From the NCBI GenBank assembly GCA_017555085.1, contig JAFZHD010000037.1, positions 1 to 37,718 on the forward strand: DNA of 37,718 bases, read 5' to 3'. This document shows, piece by piece, positions 1-8,687 of this stretch. Position numbers and translations under genes: made by a program. Position 1 is the first letter of the stretch. Each line of letters begins with the position of its first letter. The notes below the pieces were generated by a model. That model was not told the origin of the DNA. It saw only the letters and a program-made list of their open reading frames with translations, and ran no database searches. Source of the DNA: Muribaculaceae bacterium (GTDB taxonomy: Bacteria; Bacteroidota; Bacteroidia; Bacteroidales; Muribaculaceae).

Positions 1-225
1 TCTTTGAATACCATATTTTATTATGGATTTTGAGCTACAGAAAAAGCAGATTTTTTATTCATAACTTTTGAAATACCCAAAATTAATCATTATCAGCGAC
101 TTATAAAGGTTTTACCAACTAAAATGACCATTAAGCCGAAAAGTTGCATATTGTGGCTCAATACGGCTCAGCGTTGCCAATGTCGGTTAGTCTATCCAAC
201 GGCCCGATTTATCAAGCATGAGATG

Positions 226-256
226 TAAAAAAGGCCCGCTGTTGTAGCGAGCCTTT
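226..256 (-). terminator. Rho-independent terminator of gdhA
   Basis: Arms 231-240 and 246-255 form a 10-bp stem with one G-U pair on the minus-strand RNA and a 5-nt loop. A run of U residues follows (the A tract at 227-232 on the plus strand). It lies 22 bases past the gdhA stop. The sequence from 1 to 225 is AT-rich and I recognise nothing in it. Confidence 0.85.
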
Positions 257-277
257 CGTTGTATGTGTAGGAGTCGA

Positions 278-1615
278 TTATACGATACCTTGTGCCATCA
301 TGGCTTTTGCAACCTTCATGAAGCCTGCAACATTAGCGCCTTTAACATAGTTGATAAAGCCGTCTTCTTCTTTACCATAGATTTCACATTGTTTGTGAAT
401 TTCGGCCATGATTTCTTGAAGTTTGGCGTCAACTTCGGCAGCGTTCCATGAGAGTTTTTGTGAGTTTTGAGCCATTTCAAGACCAGAAACTGATACACCA
501 CCTGCGTTTGCTGCTTTACCGGGAGCGTAAAGAATTTTGGCAGCGAGGAATTCTTTGATGGCTTCGGGTGTTGAGGGCATGTTTGCACCTTCTGATACAG
601 CGAAACAGCCGTTTGCGAGAAGTGCGCGAGCATCGTCGCCGTCAAGTTCGTTTTGAGTCGCCGAGGGCATAGCGATGTCACATTGAACATGTGTCCAAGG
701 ACGTTCGCCGTCAAAGTATTGACAGTCATATTCTTCGGCAAACTCGCGAATGCGACCGCGGTAGATGTTTTTGAGTGTGAAGATATATTCGAGTTGCTCT
801 TCGGTCAAACCTTCGGGAACATAGATTGAACCGTTAGAGTCGCTCATTGATACAACTTTTGCACCGAGGCTGAGGAGCTTTTTAGCAGTGTATGTTGCCA
901 CATTACCCGAACCAGAGATTGCCACTTTCTTGCCTTTGATGTCAATGCCTTTTGTTGCAAGCATGTTGAGCAAGAAGTAAACATTGCCATAACCTGTTGC
1001 TTCGGGGCGAACGAGTGAACCGCCAAATTCGCGACCTTTACCGGTGAATGTGCCTGTAAACTCGTGAGTCATCTTTTTGTACATACCATACATGTAGCCA
1101 ACTTCGCGACCGCCAACGCCGATATCACCTGCGGGAACGTCGGTGTCGGGACCGATGTGGCGCCACAATTCGGTCATGAATGCTTGGCAGAATCTCATTA
1201 CTTCCATGTCGCTCTTGCCGCGGGGAGAGAAGTCAGAACCACCTTTACCACCACCCATTGCGAGGGTTGTAAGTGAGTTTTTGAAAGTCTGCTCAAACGC
1301 GAGGAATTTCAAGATCGATTGGTTAACAGAAGAGTGGAAGCGGATACCGCCTTTGTATGGGCCAATGGCGTTGTTGTGTTGAATGCGGTAGCCCATGTTG
1401 TTTTGAACATTACCTTTGTCGTCTACCCATGACACGCGGAATGAATAGATGCGGTCGGGAATACAAAGGCGTTCAATGAGATTATATCGTTCAAATTCGG
1501 GGTGCTCGTTGTAAACATCTTCAATAGTTGTCAATACTTCCTCCACGGCTTGAAGGTATTCGGGCTCGTTGGGGAATCTGCGTTTCAAATTGTCAAGAAC
1601 TTCTGTTGCTTTCAT
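278..1615 (-). CDS. gdhA: NADP-type glutamate dehydrogenase
   Basis: This cytosolic enzyme interconverts 2-oxoglutarate plus ammonia and glutamate, the main ammonia entry point in gut Bacteroidales. At 445 residues it is the normal length for the hexameric bacterial family. The substrate-binding segment GPYKGG (about 86-91), the catalytic-lysine segment MGGGKGGSDF (K124) and the catalytic-aspartate segment PAGDIGVGG (D164) are all present. The Rossmann coenzyme domain follows, with GSGNVA near 235-245. Gene and terminator form a single-gene unit. A TAACTTTG -7-like box sits at 1680-1687. Cofactor preference is inferred from overall resemblance to biosynthetic gdhA, not from a decisive residue. 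Confidence 0.96.
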   Translation of the reverse strand: MKATEVLDNLKRRFPNEPEYLQAVEEVLTTIEDVYNEHPEFERYNLIERLCIPDRIYSFRVSWVDDKGNVQNNMGYRIQHNNAIGPYKGGIRFHSSVNQSILKFLAFEQTFKNSLTTLAMGGGKGGSDFSPRGKSDMEVMRFCQAFMTELWRHIGPDTDVPAGDIGVGGREVGYMYGMYKKMTHEFTGTFTGKGREFGGSLVRPEATGYGNVYFLLNMLATKGIDIKGKKVAISGSGNVATYTAKKLLSLGAKVVSMSDSNGSIYVPEGLTEEQLEYIFTLKNIYRGRIREFAEEYDCQYFDGERPWTHVQCDIAMPSATQNELDGDDARALLANGCFAVSEGANMPSTPEAIKEFLAAKILYAPGKAANAGGVSVSGLEMAQNSQKLSWNAAEVDAKLQEIMAEIHKQCEIYGKEEDGFINYVKGANVAGFMKVAKAMMAQGIV

Positions 1616-1917
1616 AAGACAAATTCTATTTAATATATGTGTAAATTGTTTGTATTGTCAGTTTTCAATGATTATGTTGCAAAGTTATAATTAATTCCAA
1701 TATCTACCTAACATTTTTCAAGTTTTTTGATGAATAAATAATCTTTTTCTCTAAAAATGTTGATTTTTGTTGATAATTGTCGGTTTTTGTGGGTTTATCT
1801 TGCAAAATGTAATTATTGGTAACGGGTGTGAACAAAAAACGGTCGCCACGAGATTGTGACGACCTGTTTATTTGAAGGATTGTTTTTGAAGCGGAAAATG
1901 TGTCGGTTTGAAAAGTT
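1616..1917. other. Intergenic region, gdhA promoter side
   Basis: This 302-base stretch has no credible coding frame. It holds a minus-strand TAACTTTG motif at 1680-1687, the likely -7 box for gdhA with no clear -33 partner, and the terminator of the ndk-peptidase unit at 1834-1864. The remainder is AT-rich and unremarkable. Confidence 0.6.
1834..1864 (-). terminator. Terminator of the ndk-M23 peptidase unit
   Basis: Arms 1841-1849 and 1856-1864 form a 9-bp stem with one G-U pair on the minus-strand RNA. The U run corresponds to the A tract at 1834-1839. It lies about 54 bases past the peptidase stop. Confidence 0.8.
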
Positions 1918-2892
1918 TTAGCGCAAACGCAAAACTTGTCCGATTTGGAGTTTGCTTGTGGTTTTGATGCCGTTGAGGCGGCATATTTGTTTTACGCTCA
2001 CTCCGTTTTTAACTGCGATTTTGCTGAGACTGTCGCCTTTGCGCACACGATAGGTTGATGAGCCGCTTTTGCGTTCGGTGCGTTGAGCCTGTGCAAATTT
2101 CTCTTTGTTTTCCTCGCGATATTTCATCATGTATTGACGGTTGGCAGCATCTGAGTAGTCGCGAGCCTGTTTGTAGGTGTTGGGGTCAAATGTATAAATA
2201 TCAGAGTGAGTAGTCTGGTTGGGGAAGTCAAATATTGCCGAGGGGTTGATGGCAACGCCCATATAGCGAGTCTCAAAGTGGAGGTGTGAGCCGAAACTGC
2301 GGCCTGTGTTACCTGCCAATGCAATGGGATCGCCGGCTTTGACAATCTGATTTTCTTTTACGAGGAATTTTGACAAGTGACCATATACGGTTTCAAGACC
2401 GTTTTCGTGGCGAATGATTACATAGTAGCCATATCCGCGACGCTCAAAGTTAGTGAGGCGGATTTTGCCTGTAAATGCTGCACGAACAGTATCACCTGTG
2501 ATGGCTTTGATGTCAATGCCTTTGTGCATGCGGCGGAAACGACGGCGATAACCATAGTTTGATGTTACATAGCCGGGGTGGGGCATTGAGAATTCCGATA
2601 CATTGATGTTGGTGCGACCGGGCATTACATCACCAAAGGGGTTAACGCGACCGCTGTCCCAACCTTCGGTATAAATGTCGATTTCGGGCTCAATGTCTTC
2701 TTCAAGCAAGTTTTCAAGAAATTGCTCCGTATCTTCAACCTTGATTTGTTTGCCGATGTTCACTTGGCCAGCGATGAGGTCGCGGTGTTGTGCCGTGTGA
2801 GTCTCGGGCAATTTATAGTTTTGTGCCGATGCGATGCCCCAAGATGTGAGGAGCATGGCTGCGGCAACTGTTATTTTCTTGTATAATTGCAT
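1918..2892 (-). CDS. Secreted M23 metallopeptidase with C-terminal LysM domain
   Basis: This is a likely periplasmic or envelope peptidoglycan hydrolase (or inactive scaffold) of the lysostaphin/NlpD type. A signal peptide covers about residues 1-23 (ending ASAQ). The M23 zinc site looks complete: H123 and D127 in HKGID, H172 in YGHL, and H203/H205 in SHLHFE. A low-complexity linker rich in Arg, Glu and Lys (about 255-280) leads to one LysM motif (about 281-324, TYRVRKGDSLSKIA) that should bind peptidoglycan glycan. The start lies 24 bases from the end of ndk, so the two are probably co-transcribed. The intact metal ligands favour real endopeptidase activity, but the bond cleaved is unknown. 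Confidence 0.92.
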   Translation of the reverse strand: MQLYKKITVAAAMLLTSWGIASAQNYKLPETHTAQHRDLIAGQVNIGKQIKVEDTEQFLENLLEEDIEPEIDIYTEGWDSGRVNPFGDVMPGRTNINVSEFSMPHPGYVTSNYGYRRRFRRMHKGIDIKAITGDTVRAAFTGKIRLTNFERRGYGYYVIIRHENGLETVYGHLSKFLVKENQIVKAGDPIALAGNTGRSFGSHLHFETRYMGVAINPSAIFDFPNQTTHSDIYTFDPNTYKQARDYSDAANRQYMMKYREENKEKFAQAQRTERKSGSSTYRVRKGDSLSKIAVKNGVSVKQICRLNGIKTTSKLQIGQVLRLR

Positions 2893-2916
2893 AGGGTTAA
2901 TTTGCTTTTTAGAGTT

Positions 2917-3378
2917 TTACATTTCGTCGGGAGCGTAAATGAACTTGATGTCGGCGGGGCGGTAGAAGAAAATTTCTTCGGGTTTGAAGAAACGGTTGAT
3001 TTCCACCTCTGCACTTTCAATGCTGTCAGATGCATGCACGATATTTTCTTGTGAACTGAGGCTGAAATCGCCACGGATAGTTCCGGGAGCGGCTTTGCGA
3101 CCGTTAGTTGCACCTGTCATAGTGCGCACAACATCAACCGCATCTTTTCCTTTGAGACACATTACGATGACGGGTGTTGCCATCATTGAATCAAGAATCC
3201 AAGGGAAGAAAGGACGGTCAACGAGATGTGCATAATGCTCGCGCAAGATATCTTCGCCAAGAGTCATCATTTTCATACCGGCGATAAGCAAGCCTTTGCG
3301 TTGGAAACGACTAATAACCTCGCCCACGAGGCCGCGTTCGATAGCAGATGGTTTGATGATGACTAATGTTTGCTCCAT
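2917..3378 (-). CDS. ndk: Nucleoside diphosphate kinase
   Basis: This enzyme transfers the gamma phosphate between nucleoside triphosphates and diphosphates through a phosphohistidine. The 153-residue length and motifs fit the family: the N-terminal TLVIIKPSA strand, NGRKAAPGTIRGDF, and the active-site histidine H115 in NIVHASDS. It differs slightly from the commonest HGSDS form, but alanine at that place occurs in Bacteroidetes. It is the first gene of a probable two-gene unit with the M23 peptidase. A TAACTTTG box at 3423-3430 is the likely -7 element. Confidence 0.96.
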   Translation of the reverse strand: MEQTLVIIKPSAIERGLVGEVISRFQRKGLLIAGMKMMTLGEDILREHYAHLVDRPFFPWILDSMMATPVIVMCLKGKDAVDVVRTMTGATNGRKAAPGTIRGDFSLSSQENIVHASDSIESAEVEINRFFKPEEIFFYRPADIKFIYAPDEM

Positions 3379-3422
3379 AACTTTTTGAGGTTTGATTATT
3401 GGTTGCGATATTAACTAATTGT

Positions 3423-3430
3423 CAAAGTTA
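3423..3430 (-). promoter_or_regulatory. Probable -7 box for ndk
   Basis: The minus strand reads TAACTTTG, matching the Bacteroidetes TAnnTTTG -7 consensus, 45 bases upstream of the ndk start. A TTTC at 3451-3454 is 20 bases further up, an imperfect -33. Confidence 0.5.
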
Positions 3431-3569
3431 CGCTTTTTTTGACAATTAACGAAATATCAATAAGATAAATAATGCTAATTTAAGTTTTTGTAGATGTTTT
3501 AACGAAATATAAGTCATTGACAATCAGTGTGGTGTCTTTGAAATATGTTTTACAACATGTTTTGCGTTT

Positions 3570-5660
3570 TTAACTAATTTGACTCCAATCTATTTTCTTG
3601 TCAAACAGTAAAGTAAGTTGTTGGCGTAGAACGGCATTTTCGGCCGATGCGAGTTCGGGGTCGGCATCGAGAATGTCGTCGGCGTTGTTGCGCGCGAGTT
3701 GAATGATTTGTCCGTCGGTGGCAAGGTTGGCGATGTGCAAATCCATTGCGATGCCGCTCTGCATAGTGCCTTCAAGGTCGCCGGGACCGCGCATTTTCAA
3801 GTCTTCTTCGGCAATGACAAAGCCGTCGGTGGTGGAGGTCATGATTTCGAGTCGGTGGCGTGTCTCTGATGCGATTTGGTGTTTGGTCATGAGTATGCAG
3901 TAACTTTGTCCGCCGCCACGGCCCACTCGACCGCGAAGTTGGTGGAGTTGCGAAAGTCCAAATCGCTCGGCGTTTTCAATGAGCATTGTGGTGGCGTTGG
4001 GCACATTTACGCCTACTTCGATAACCGTTGTCGCAACAAGAATGTGTGCTTCGTGCGAAGCAAAAATCGACATTTGGTAGTCTTTTTCCGACGGTTTCAT
4101 CTTGCCGTGCACATAAGCCACTTTATACATGGGGAATGTTTCGCGAATGAGTTCGTAGCCTTCTTCAAGGCATCGCAAATCGAGTTTTTCATTCTCTTGA
4201 ATGAGCGGATAGACGATGTAAACTTGTCGGCCTTGTTGTAGTTCTCTGCCTATATGCTTATATACATCAAGTCGCTGATTATCATATCTCAACCATGTTT
4301 CGATGGGCTTGCGGCCGGGAGGCAATTCGTCAATAACCGATACACTCAAATCGCCATATAAAGTCATTGCCAATGTGCGTGGAATGGGGGTGGCCGTCAT
4401 TACGAGCACATGGGGTGCGATGCTGTTCTTTTTCCACAATCGTGCGCGTTGTGCAACGCCAAATCGGTGCTGCTCGTCAATGACAACAAATCCGAGGTTG
4501 CGAAATTGCACATTGTCCTCGATTACGGCATGTGTGCCGATGAGTATATGTAGCGAGCCATCTTCAAGTTGCGAGTGGATGGCATCGCGCTCTTTTTTGC
4601 GAGTTGAGCCGGTGAGCAGTTTCACATTGATGCCAATCGGCGCCACAAGTTTTGATATTGTTTCGTAGTGTTGTGTGGCAAGGATTTCAGTGGGGGCCAT
4701 TAGGCATGCTTGCGTGTCGTTGTCGAGCGCAATTAGCATGCACAAGAGTGCGACAAGTGTTTTGCCGCTGCCCACATCGCCTTGCAGCAGACGGTTCATT
4801 TGTTGGCCTGAGCCCATGTCGGCTCTGATTTCCTTTATCACGCGTTTTTGCGCTCCTGTGAGTTGGAACGGCAGGCATTGCGAATAGAAGGTGTTGAAAT
4901 AGTGGCCGATGCGGGAAAAACGAAAACCTGCGGTTGCTGATGCACGACGGCGCGAATAGCGCAAGATGTTGAGTTGGATGTAAAACAGCTCTTCAAATTT
5001 GAGTCGGAACTTGGCGCGTTGCAGTTGCTCGTTGTTCTTGGGGTTGTGTATGTTGACCAATGCTTCGCGAAGAGGCATCAGGTTTAGTCGTGTGATGAGC
5101 GATTGCGGCAATGTTTCGGCGATGTTGGGCGTTGCCGAGAGTATGCCTTGTATGTATGTGAACAAAGTGCGTGATGTTATGCCTTTGTTGCGCAGCGTTT
5201 CGGTGAGCGGATATATGCCGCGAAGGCCTTGCATTGCGGCAGCCGATGTGGTGGTGTCAATTTCGGGGTGCACTATGTTCCATCGCCCGTTGAATACGGT
5301 GGGTTTGCCAAACAGCACATATTCGTTGCCGATGTTGTAGGCCTCGCGAATTTGCTTGATGCGCTTGAACCATACGACCTCGATAGTGCCTGTGCCGTCG
5401 CTGAACAATGCAACCAAGCGCGATTTTGCTCCTTCGCCTTGGGTGTTGAAAGTCACGAAACGCCCTTTTAGTTGAATGGCCGGCATGTCGCCGTTGAGCG
5501 AACTGATGGTATAGACCGATGAACGGTCAACATAGTTGGTGGGGAAGTGGTAGAGCATGTCGTAATACGACTTTATATCGAGTTGCTTGTTGAGCAATTC
5601 GGCTCGTTTGGGGCCCACCCCTTTGAGATATTTTATGTCGGTATTGCGTAGTCGGTTCAC
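3570..5660 (-). CDS. recG: ATP-dependent DNA helicase RecG
   Basis: RecG is a double-stranded DNA translocase that regresses stalled replication forks and branch-migrates Holliday junctions. The 696-residue protein has the N-terminal wedge/OB region (DIKYLKGVGPKRAELL at about 8-23, OB fold about 60-140). Walker A follows as GDVGSGKT (about 294-301), then the DEQH box (about 395-398), TATPIPRTLAM, and helicase motif VI with QLRGRVGRGG. The start codon is GTG at 5660. It overlaps the ispD stop in a GTGA arrangement, so recG should be translated by coupling from ispD. Length and motifs are complete. Confidence 0.96.
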   Translation of the reverse strand: MNRLRNTDIKYLKGVGPKRAELLNKQLDIKSYYDMLYHFPTNYVDRSSVYTISSLNGDMPAIQLKGRFVTFNTQGEGAKSRLVALFSDGTGTIEVVWFKRIKQIREAYNIGNEYVLFGKPTVFNGRWNIVHPEIDTTTSAAAMQGLRGIYPLTETLRNKGITSRTLFTYIQGILSATPNIAETLPQSLITRLNLMPLREALVNIHNPKNNEQLQRAKFRLKFEELFYIQLNILRYSRRRASATAGFRFSRIGHYFNTFYSQCLPFQLTGAQKRVIKEIRADMGSGQQMNRLLQGDVGSGKTLVALLCMLIALDNDTQACLMAPTEILATQHYETISKLVAPIGINVKLLTGSTRKKERDAIHSQLEDGSLHILIGTHAVIEDNVQFRNLGFVVIDEQHRFGVAQRARLWKKNSIAPHVLVMTATPIPRTLAMTLYGDLSVSVIDELPPGRKPIETWLRYDNQRLDVYKHIGRELQQGRQVYIVYPLIQENEKLDLRCLEEGYELIRETFPMYKVAYVHGKMKPSEKDYQMSIFASHEAHILVATTVIEVGVNVPNATTMLIENAERFGLSQLHQLRGRVGRGGGQSYCILMTKHQIASETRHRLEIMTSTTDGFVIAEEDLKMRGPGDLEGTMQSGIAMDLHIANLATDGQIIQLARNNADDILDADPELASAENAVLRQQLTLLFDKKIDWSQIS

Positions 5661-6346
5661 TGTTGATTAAGATAGATTTTTGCGATTTCTATGTCGCTGG
5701 GGTGTGTTATCTTTATGTTTGACGGCGAGCCTTCAACGAGGACTATGTCGTCAAAATGTGCTGCTGTCATAACCGAAGCATCATCGGTGAAGTCGCTTTG
5801 ATACGGTAGTGAATAGGCTTCTAGCAGTTGCTGGCCGTTAAATGCTTGTGGGGTTTGAACGGCGCGGAACAATGCGCGGTCAACGGGGTGTGAGTTGCCG
5901 TTGTTTTCAATCATGCGGAGCGAGTCGGTAACTGCGATGGCGGGAATTGCACCCGAGTGTTGGCGGGCGGCATCGATAATGCGGCTTGCCATCATGGGGT
6001 CAACTATGGGGCGTGCGCCGTCATGTACGGTAATGATGGTCTCTGGCGTGACATCGCTTGCGACTGCGTCGAGTGCGTTTTTGACCGATTTCCAACGGCT
6101 GTCGCCACCGGTGACAATATCCGGAGATATGAAATTGAGGCTTTGGCACAGTTCGGCCCAATAGTCAACAAAATCGCCGCTTAACACCACTATGATGCGA
6201 GAGTGAGGCATGGCCTGTCTCATGTGTTCAATGGTGTGCATGAGAACGGGGCGGTCATTAAGCAGACAGAATTGTTTGGGCAACGACGCTCCGAAACGGC
6301 TACCGCTACCTGCTGCTACAATTATGTTGATGATTGGCTGTTCCAT
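5657..6346 (-). CDS. ispD: 2-C-methyl-D-erythritol 4-phosphate cytidylyltransferase
   Basis: This is the third enzyme of the MEP isoprenoid pathway; it makes CDP-methylerythritol from MEP and CTP. The nucleotide-binding loop AAGSGSRFG with following LPKQF is at the N-terminus, and VHDGARPIV is central. A longer frame begins at 6385. I chose the ATG at 6346 because it puts the family's VAAGSG strand close to the N-terminus, and because a -33/-7 promoter (6352-6383) lies inside the longer version. The resulting protein is 229 residues. ispD overlaps recG by 4 bases. ispH, a later pathway enzyme, is also encoded in this window. Confidence 0.93.
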   Translation of the reverse strand: MEQPIINIIVAAGSGSRFGASLPKQFCLLNDRPVLMHTIEHMRQAMPHSRIIVVLSGDFVDYWAELCQSLNFISPDIVTGGDSRWKSVKNALDAVASDVTPETIITVHDGARPIVDPMMASRIIDAARQHSGAIPAIAVTDSLRMIENNGNSHPVDRALFRAVQTPQAFNGQQLLEAYSLPYQSDFTDDASVMTAAHFDDIVLVEGSPSNIKITHPSDIEIAKIYLNQQ

Positions 6347-6351
6347 TATTG

Positions 6352-6383
6352 CAAAGTTACAAAAATAACTGCGATTAATCAAC
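6352..6383 (-). promoter_or_regulatory. Promoter of ispD-recG, nearly leaderless
   Basis: On the minus strand, GTTG (6380-6383) is followed after exactly 20 bases by TAACTTTG (6352-6359), close to the TTTG-N19-21-TAnnTTTG consensus. The ispD ATG begins only 5 bases after the -7 box, so the transcript would start at or very near the start codon. Confidence 0.65.
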
Positions 6384-6406
6384 ATTTGGCGGCAATATAT
6401 GTCGCA

Positions 6407-7048
6407 TTAATCGGTCAAAAGGCCGAGTGCGCGGCTGCGGCCCACCAAATCGCCGATGAGCGCATGGGGTATTGACGGGTTGACTTGCTCGTCAAGGACG
6501 GCGATTGAGGGCGTTTCGATGGTTGTGAATTGGCGCATAATTGAGAGCGCTTCGTATGCGCTGTCAAGATATGGCGAGTCGCTATGTGATTTGCCCACAG
6601 TGTTGTAGTAGTGATAAAGCATAGATGCCAAGTAGCGCGAAATGTGTCCGATGTGAATGCGTGCATCGTCGCTTTCGGGCGCTGATGCCGATAGGGTGTT
6701 GAGCAATGAAAAAGCGGCCGTGGTGTAGATTGACAACAGTGATTGGTCGATGTTATCGCTGTGGTTAGGATCGATTGATATTTGCAGGATAGCACCCACA
6801 GCGGTGGCGTATGCATCGTGAAAATTGCCCATGGCTGCAAGCGAACCGCAATGGCATGAGGCTGCTATGGCCATGACATCGACCTGTTGCAATGAGTCAA
6901 GGTGGTTGTTGATGCGTTGCGCCCACTGCTCATAGGCGCATGCAAGTGCCTCGCCCGATAACAACACAGCATCTTCGGTTTCATTGCGTTGCAGCAGCTC
7001 GTTTGCCTCGGCAACATCTGACAAAATTTTCTTCAATTTGGCATCCAT
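6407..7048 (-). CDS. Uncharacterised helical protein
   Basis: I do not recognise this 213-residue protein. It has no signal peptide and no membrane segment. It is almost all predicted helix, with paired-helix spacing and Ala/Tyr/Leu patterns that resemble degenerate TPR repeats (for example AHSxxALACAYEQWAQ-like and LSIYTTAAFSLLNTL segments), so a cytosolic scaffold or adaptor is a reasonable guess. It sits upstream of ispD-recG on the same strand with a 60-base gap that holds the ispD promoter. Its own ATG follows a TAAATTTG box at 7053-7060 by only 4 bases. It is likely a real gene with unknown function. Confidence 0.75.
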   Translation of the reverse strand: MDAKLKKILSDVAEANELLQRNETEDAVLLSGEALACAYEQWAQRINNHLDSLQQVDVMAIAASCHCGSLAAMGNFHDAYATAVGAILQISIDPNHSDNIDQSLLSIYTTAAFSLLNTLSASAPESDDARIHIGHISRYLASMLYHYYNTVGKSHSDSPYLDSAYEALSIMRQFTTIETPSIAVLDEQVNPSIPHALIGDLVGRSRALGLLTD

Positions 7049-7212
7049 AGTGCAAATTTAGCAAGAAAATGGGATATGTTATTGCTGATATATGCGAGAA
7101 ATTTGAACGATGGGGGTGATGAGTGTGGCAAAAGTCGTTTTGTCAAGCGGGCGGGTTTGCTGATGTGAAAGGCATTTTGTGGGCTATTTGCCATGAAAAA
7201 ACCGCCAAATTA

Positions 7213-7244
7213 TTTGCTTGGAGTTTTTGTTTGCATTAACTTTG
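7213..7244 (+). promoter_or_regulatory. Promoter of the pyrB-pyrI-glyA operon
   Basis: TTTG (7213-7216), 20 bases, then TAACTTTG (7237-7244) is an exact match to the Bacteroidetes vegetative promoter consensus. It is 38 bases upstream of the pyrB start. I see no pyrimidine attenuator hairpin between promoter and gene. Confidence 0.8.
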
Positions 7245-7282
7245 TAAAATAAAAATTCACTAATAAAAGACCATTTCAAGCG

Positions 7283-8203
7283 ATGAATAGCAATAGTCTT
7301 GTTTCAATCTCGGATATCTCTAAGGATGAGATACTTGGCTTGCTTGAGCAGGCTCGATATTTCGAGGAAAATCCCAATCATAAGATTCTTGATGGCAAAG
7401 TGGTGGCTACATTGTTTTTTGAGCCGTCAACACGCACTCGCCTCAGTTTTGAAACCGCAGTAAACCGTCTTGGCGGTCGTGTGATCGGTTTTTCTGATGC
7501 AAGCACCACAAGTTCGTCAAAAGGTGAGACTCTTAAAGATACTATCAAAATGGTGAGCAACTATGTTGACCTCATCATTATGCGTCACTATCTTGAAGGT
7601 GCGGCACGATATGCAAGCGAGGTGACTGACACTCCTGTAATCAATGCAGGCGACGGTGCCAATCAACACCCCACGCAGACAATGCTTGACCTTTACTCGA
7701 TTTACAAAACACAAGGCACGCTTGAAAATCTCACAATCACAATGGTGGGTGACCTCAAATATGGTCGCACAGTACACTCATTGCTCATGGCTATGCAGTA
7801 TTTCAACCCCACATTCCGATTTGTGGCTTGCAAAGAACTTGAAATGCCCGCCGAGTACAAAGATTTTTGTGACAAGAACGGCATCAAATATACCGAACAC
7901 ACCGACTTCTCGGCCGATGTGATTAACTCTTCAGACATTATTTATATGACTCGCGTGCAGCGTGAGCGTTTCACCGACATTATGGAGTATGAACGCGTTA
8001 AAAACCTCTACACACTCCACAATGCAATGCTCGACAATTCGCGCGACAACCTTCGCATCTTGCACCCGCTGCCCCGTGTCAACGAGATAGACTATGATGT
8101 AGATGATAATCCCAAGGCTTATTATTTCCAACAGGCCCAAAATGGTCTGTATGCGCGTCAGGCAATTATTTGCAAGGCATTAGGTATTGAAATTAACAAA
8201 TAA
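7283..8203 (+). CDS. pyrB: Aspartate carbamoyltransferase, catalytic chain
   Basis: This enzyme joins carbamoyl phosphate and L-aspartate to make N-carbamoyl-aspartate, the committed step of de novo pyrimidine synthesis. The carbamoyl-phosphate loop STRTR is at residues 49-53 within [22 protein letters not shown] is central, and [11 protein letters not shown] lies near residues 263-273. Its 306 residues match class B catalytic chains that need a regulatory partner. That partner, pyrI, starts 16 bases downstream. The order pyrB-pyrI-flavin reductase-glyA on one strand with gaps under 25 bases indicates one operon. Confidence 0.97.
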   Translation: MNSNSLVSISDISKDEILGLLEQARYFEENPNHKILDGKVVATLFFEPSTRTRLSFETAVNRLGGRVIGFSDASTTSSSKGETLKDTIKMVSNYVDLIIMRHYLEGAARYASEVTDTPVINAGDGANQHPTQTMLDLYSIYKTQGTLENLTITMVGDLKYGRTVHSLLMAMQYFNPTFRFVACKELEMPAEYKDFCDKNGIKYTEHTDFSADVINSSDIIYMTRVQRERFTDIMEYERVKNLYTLHNAMLDNSRDNLRILHPLPRVNEIDYDVDDNPKAYYFQQAQNGLYARQAIICKALGIEINK

Positions 8204-8219
8204 TAGACAGCAATAAACT

Positions 8220-8678
8220 ATGAGCAATAAGAAAGAACTCGCAGTGGCCGCGTTGCAAAACGGCACAGTTATCGACCACATTCCCTCGTCAATGTTGTTT
8301 AAGGCTGTCAAGTTGCTCGGCATCGCGCAGTTGCACTCGCATGTAACTATCGGCAATAATTTGAGCAGCAGCAAACTCGGCACAAAAGGCATTATCAAAG
8401 TTGCCGATGTGAATTTCCCCGAAGCAACTCTCAACCGCATCGCTTTGATTGCGCCCACAGCAAAGGTTAATGTGATTCGCGATTTTGAAGTAGTCGAAAA
8501 ACATGATGTTGTGTTGCCCGACACAATCATTGGCCTTGTTAAATGCAGCAATCCCAAGTGTATTACTAACAACGAGCCGATGAAAACCCGCTTTGAGGTA
8601 ATTGACCGTTCAGATGTGACAATCCGTTGCCACTACTGCGGACATTCGGTGAAAAGCAAAGATGCTGTAATCGAGTAA
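8220..8678 (+). CDS. pyrI: Aspartate carbamoyltransferase, regulatory chain
   Basis: This is the allosteric subunit of class B aspartate transcarbamoylase. It binds CTP/ATP in its N-terminal domain and contacts PyrB through a structural zinc. The four zinc cysteines are visible as C109-x4-C114 and C137-x2-C140. The N-terminal nucleotide domain (about 1-100) has the typical GTVIDHI and LGxxxxHSHVTIG-like segments. At 152 residues it is the usual length. It sits directly after pyrB, as expected for a 2:3 holoenzyme. Confidence 0.97.
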   Translation: MSNKKELAVAALQNGTVIDHIPSSMLFKAVKLLGIAQLHSHVTIGNNLSSSKLGTKGIIKVADVNFPEATLNRIALIAPTAKVNVIRDFEVVEKHDVVLPDTIIGLVKCSNPKCITNNEPMKTRFEVIDRSDVTIRCHYCGHSVKSKDAVIE

Positions 8679-8687
8679 TCGCGGTTG

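Noticed and set aside
1..225. Possible gene tail or repeat at the left window edge
   Set aside because: Frames close within a few tens of bases and nothing matches a known RNA or protein. A broken mobile element is possible but cannot be supported.
6347..6385. Upstream ATG for ispD adding 13 residues
   Set aside because: The extension contains the best promoter match and precedes the normal IspD N-terminus.
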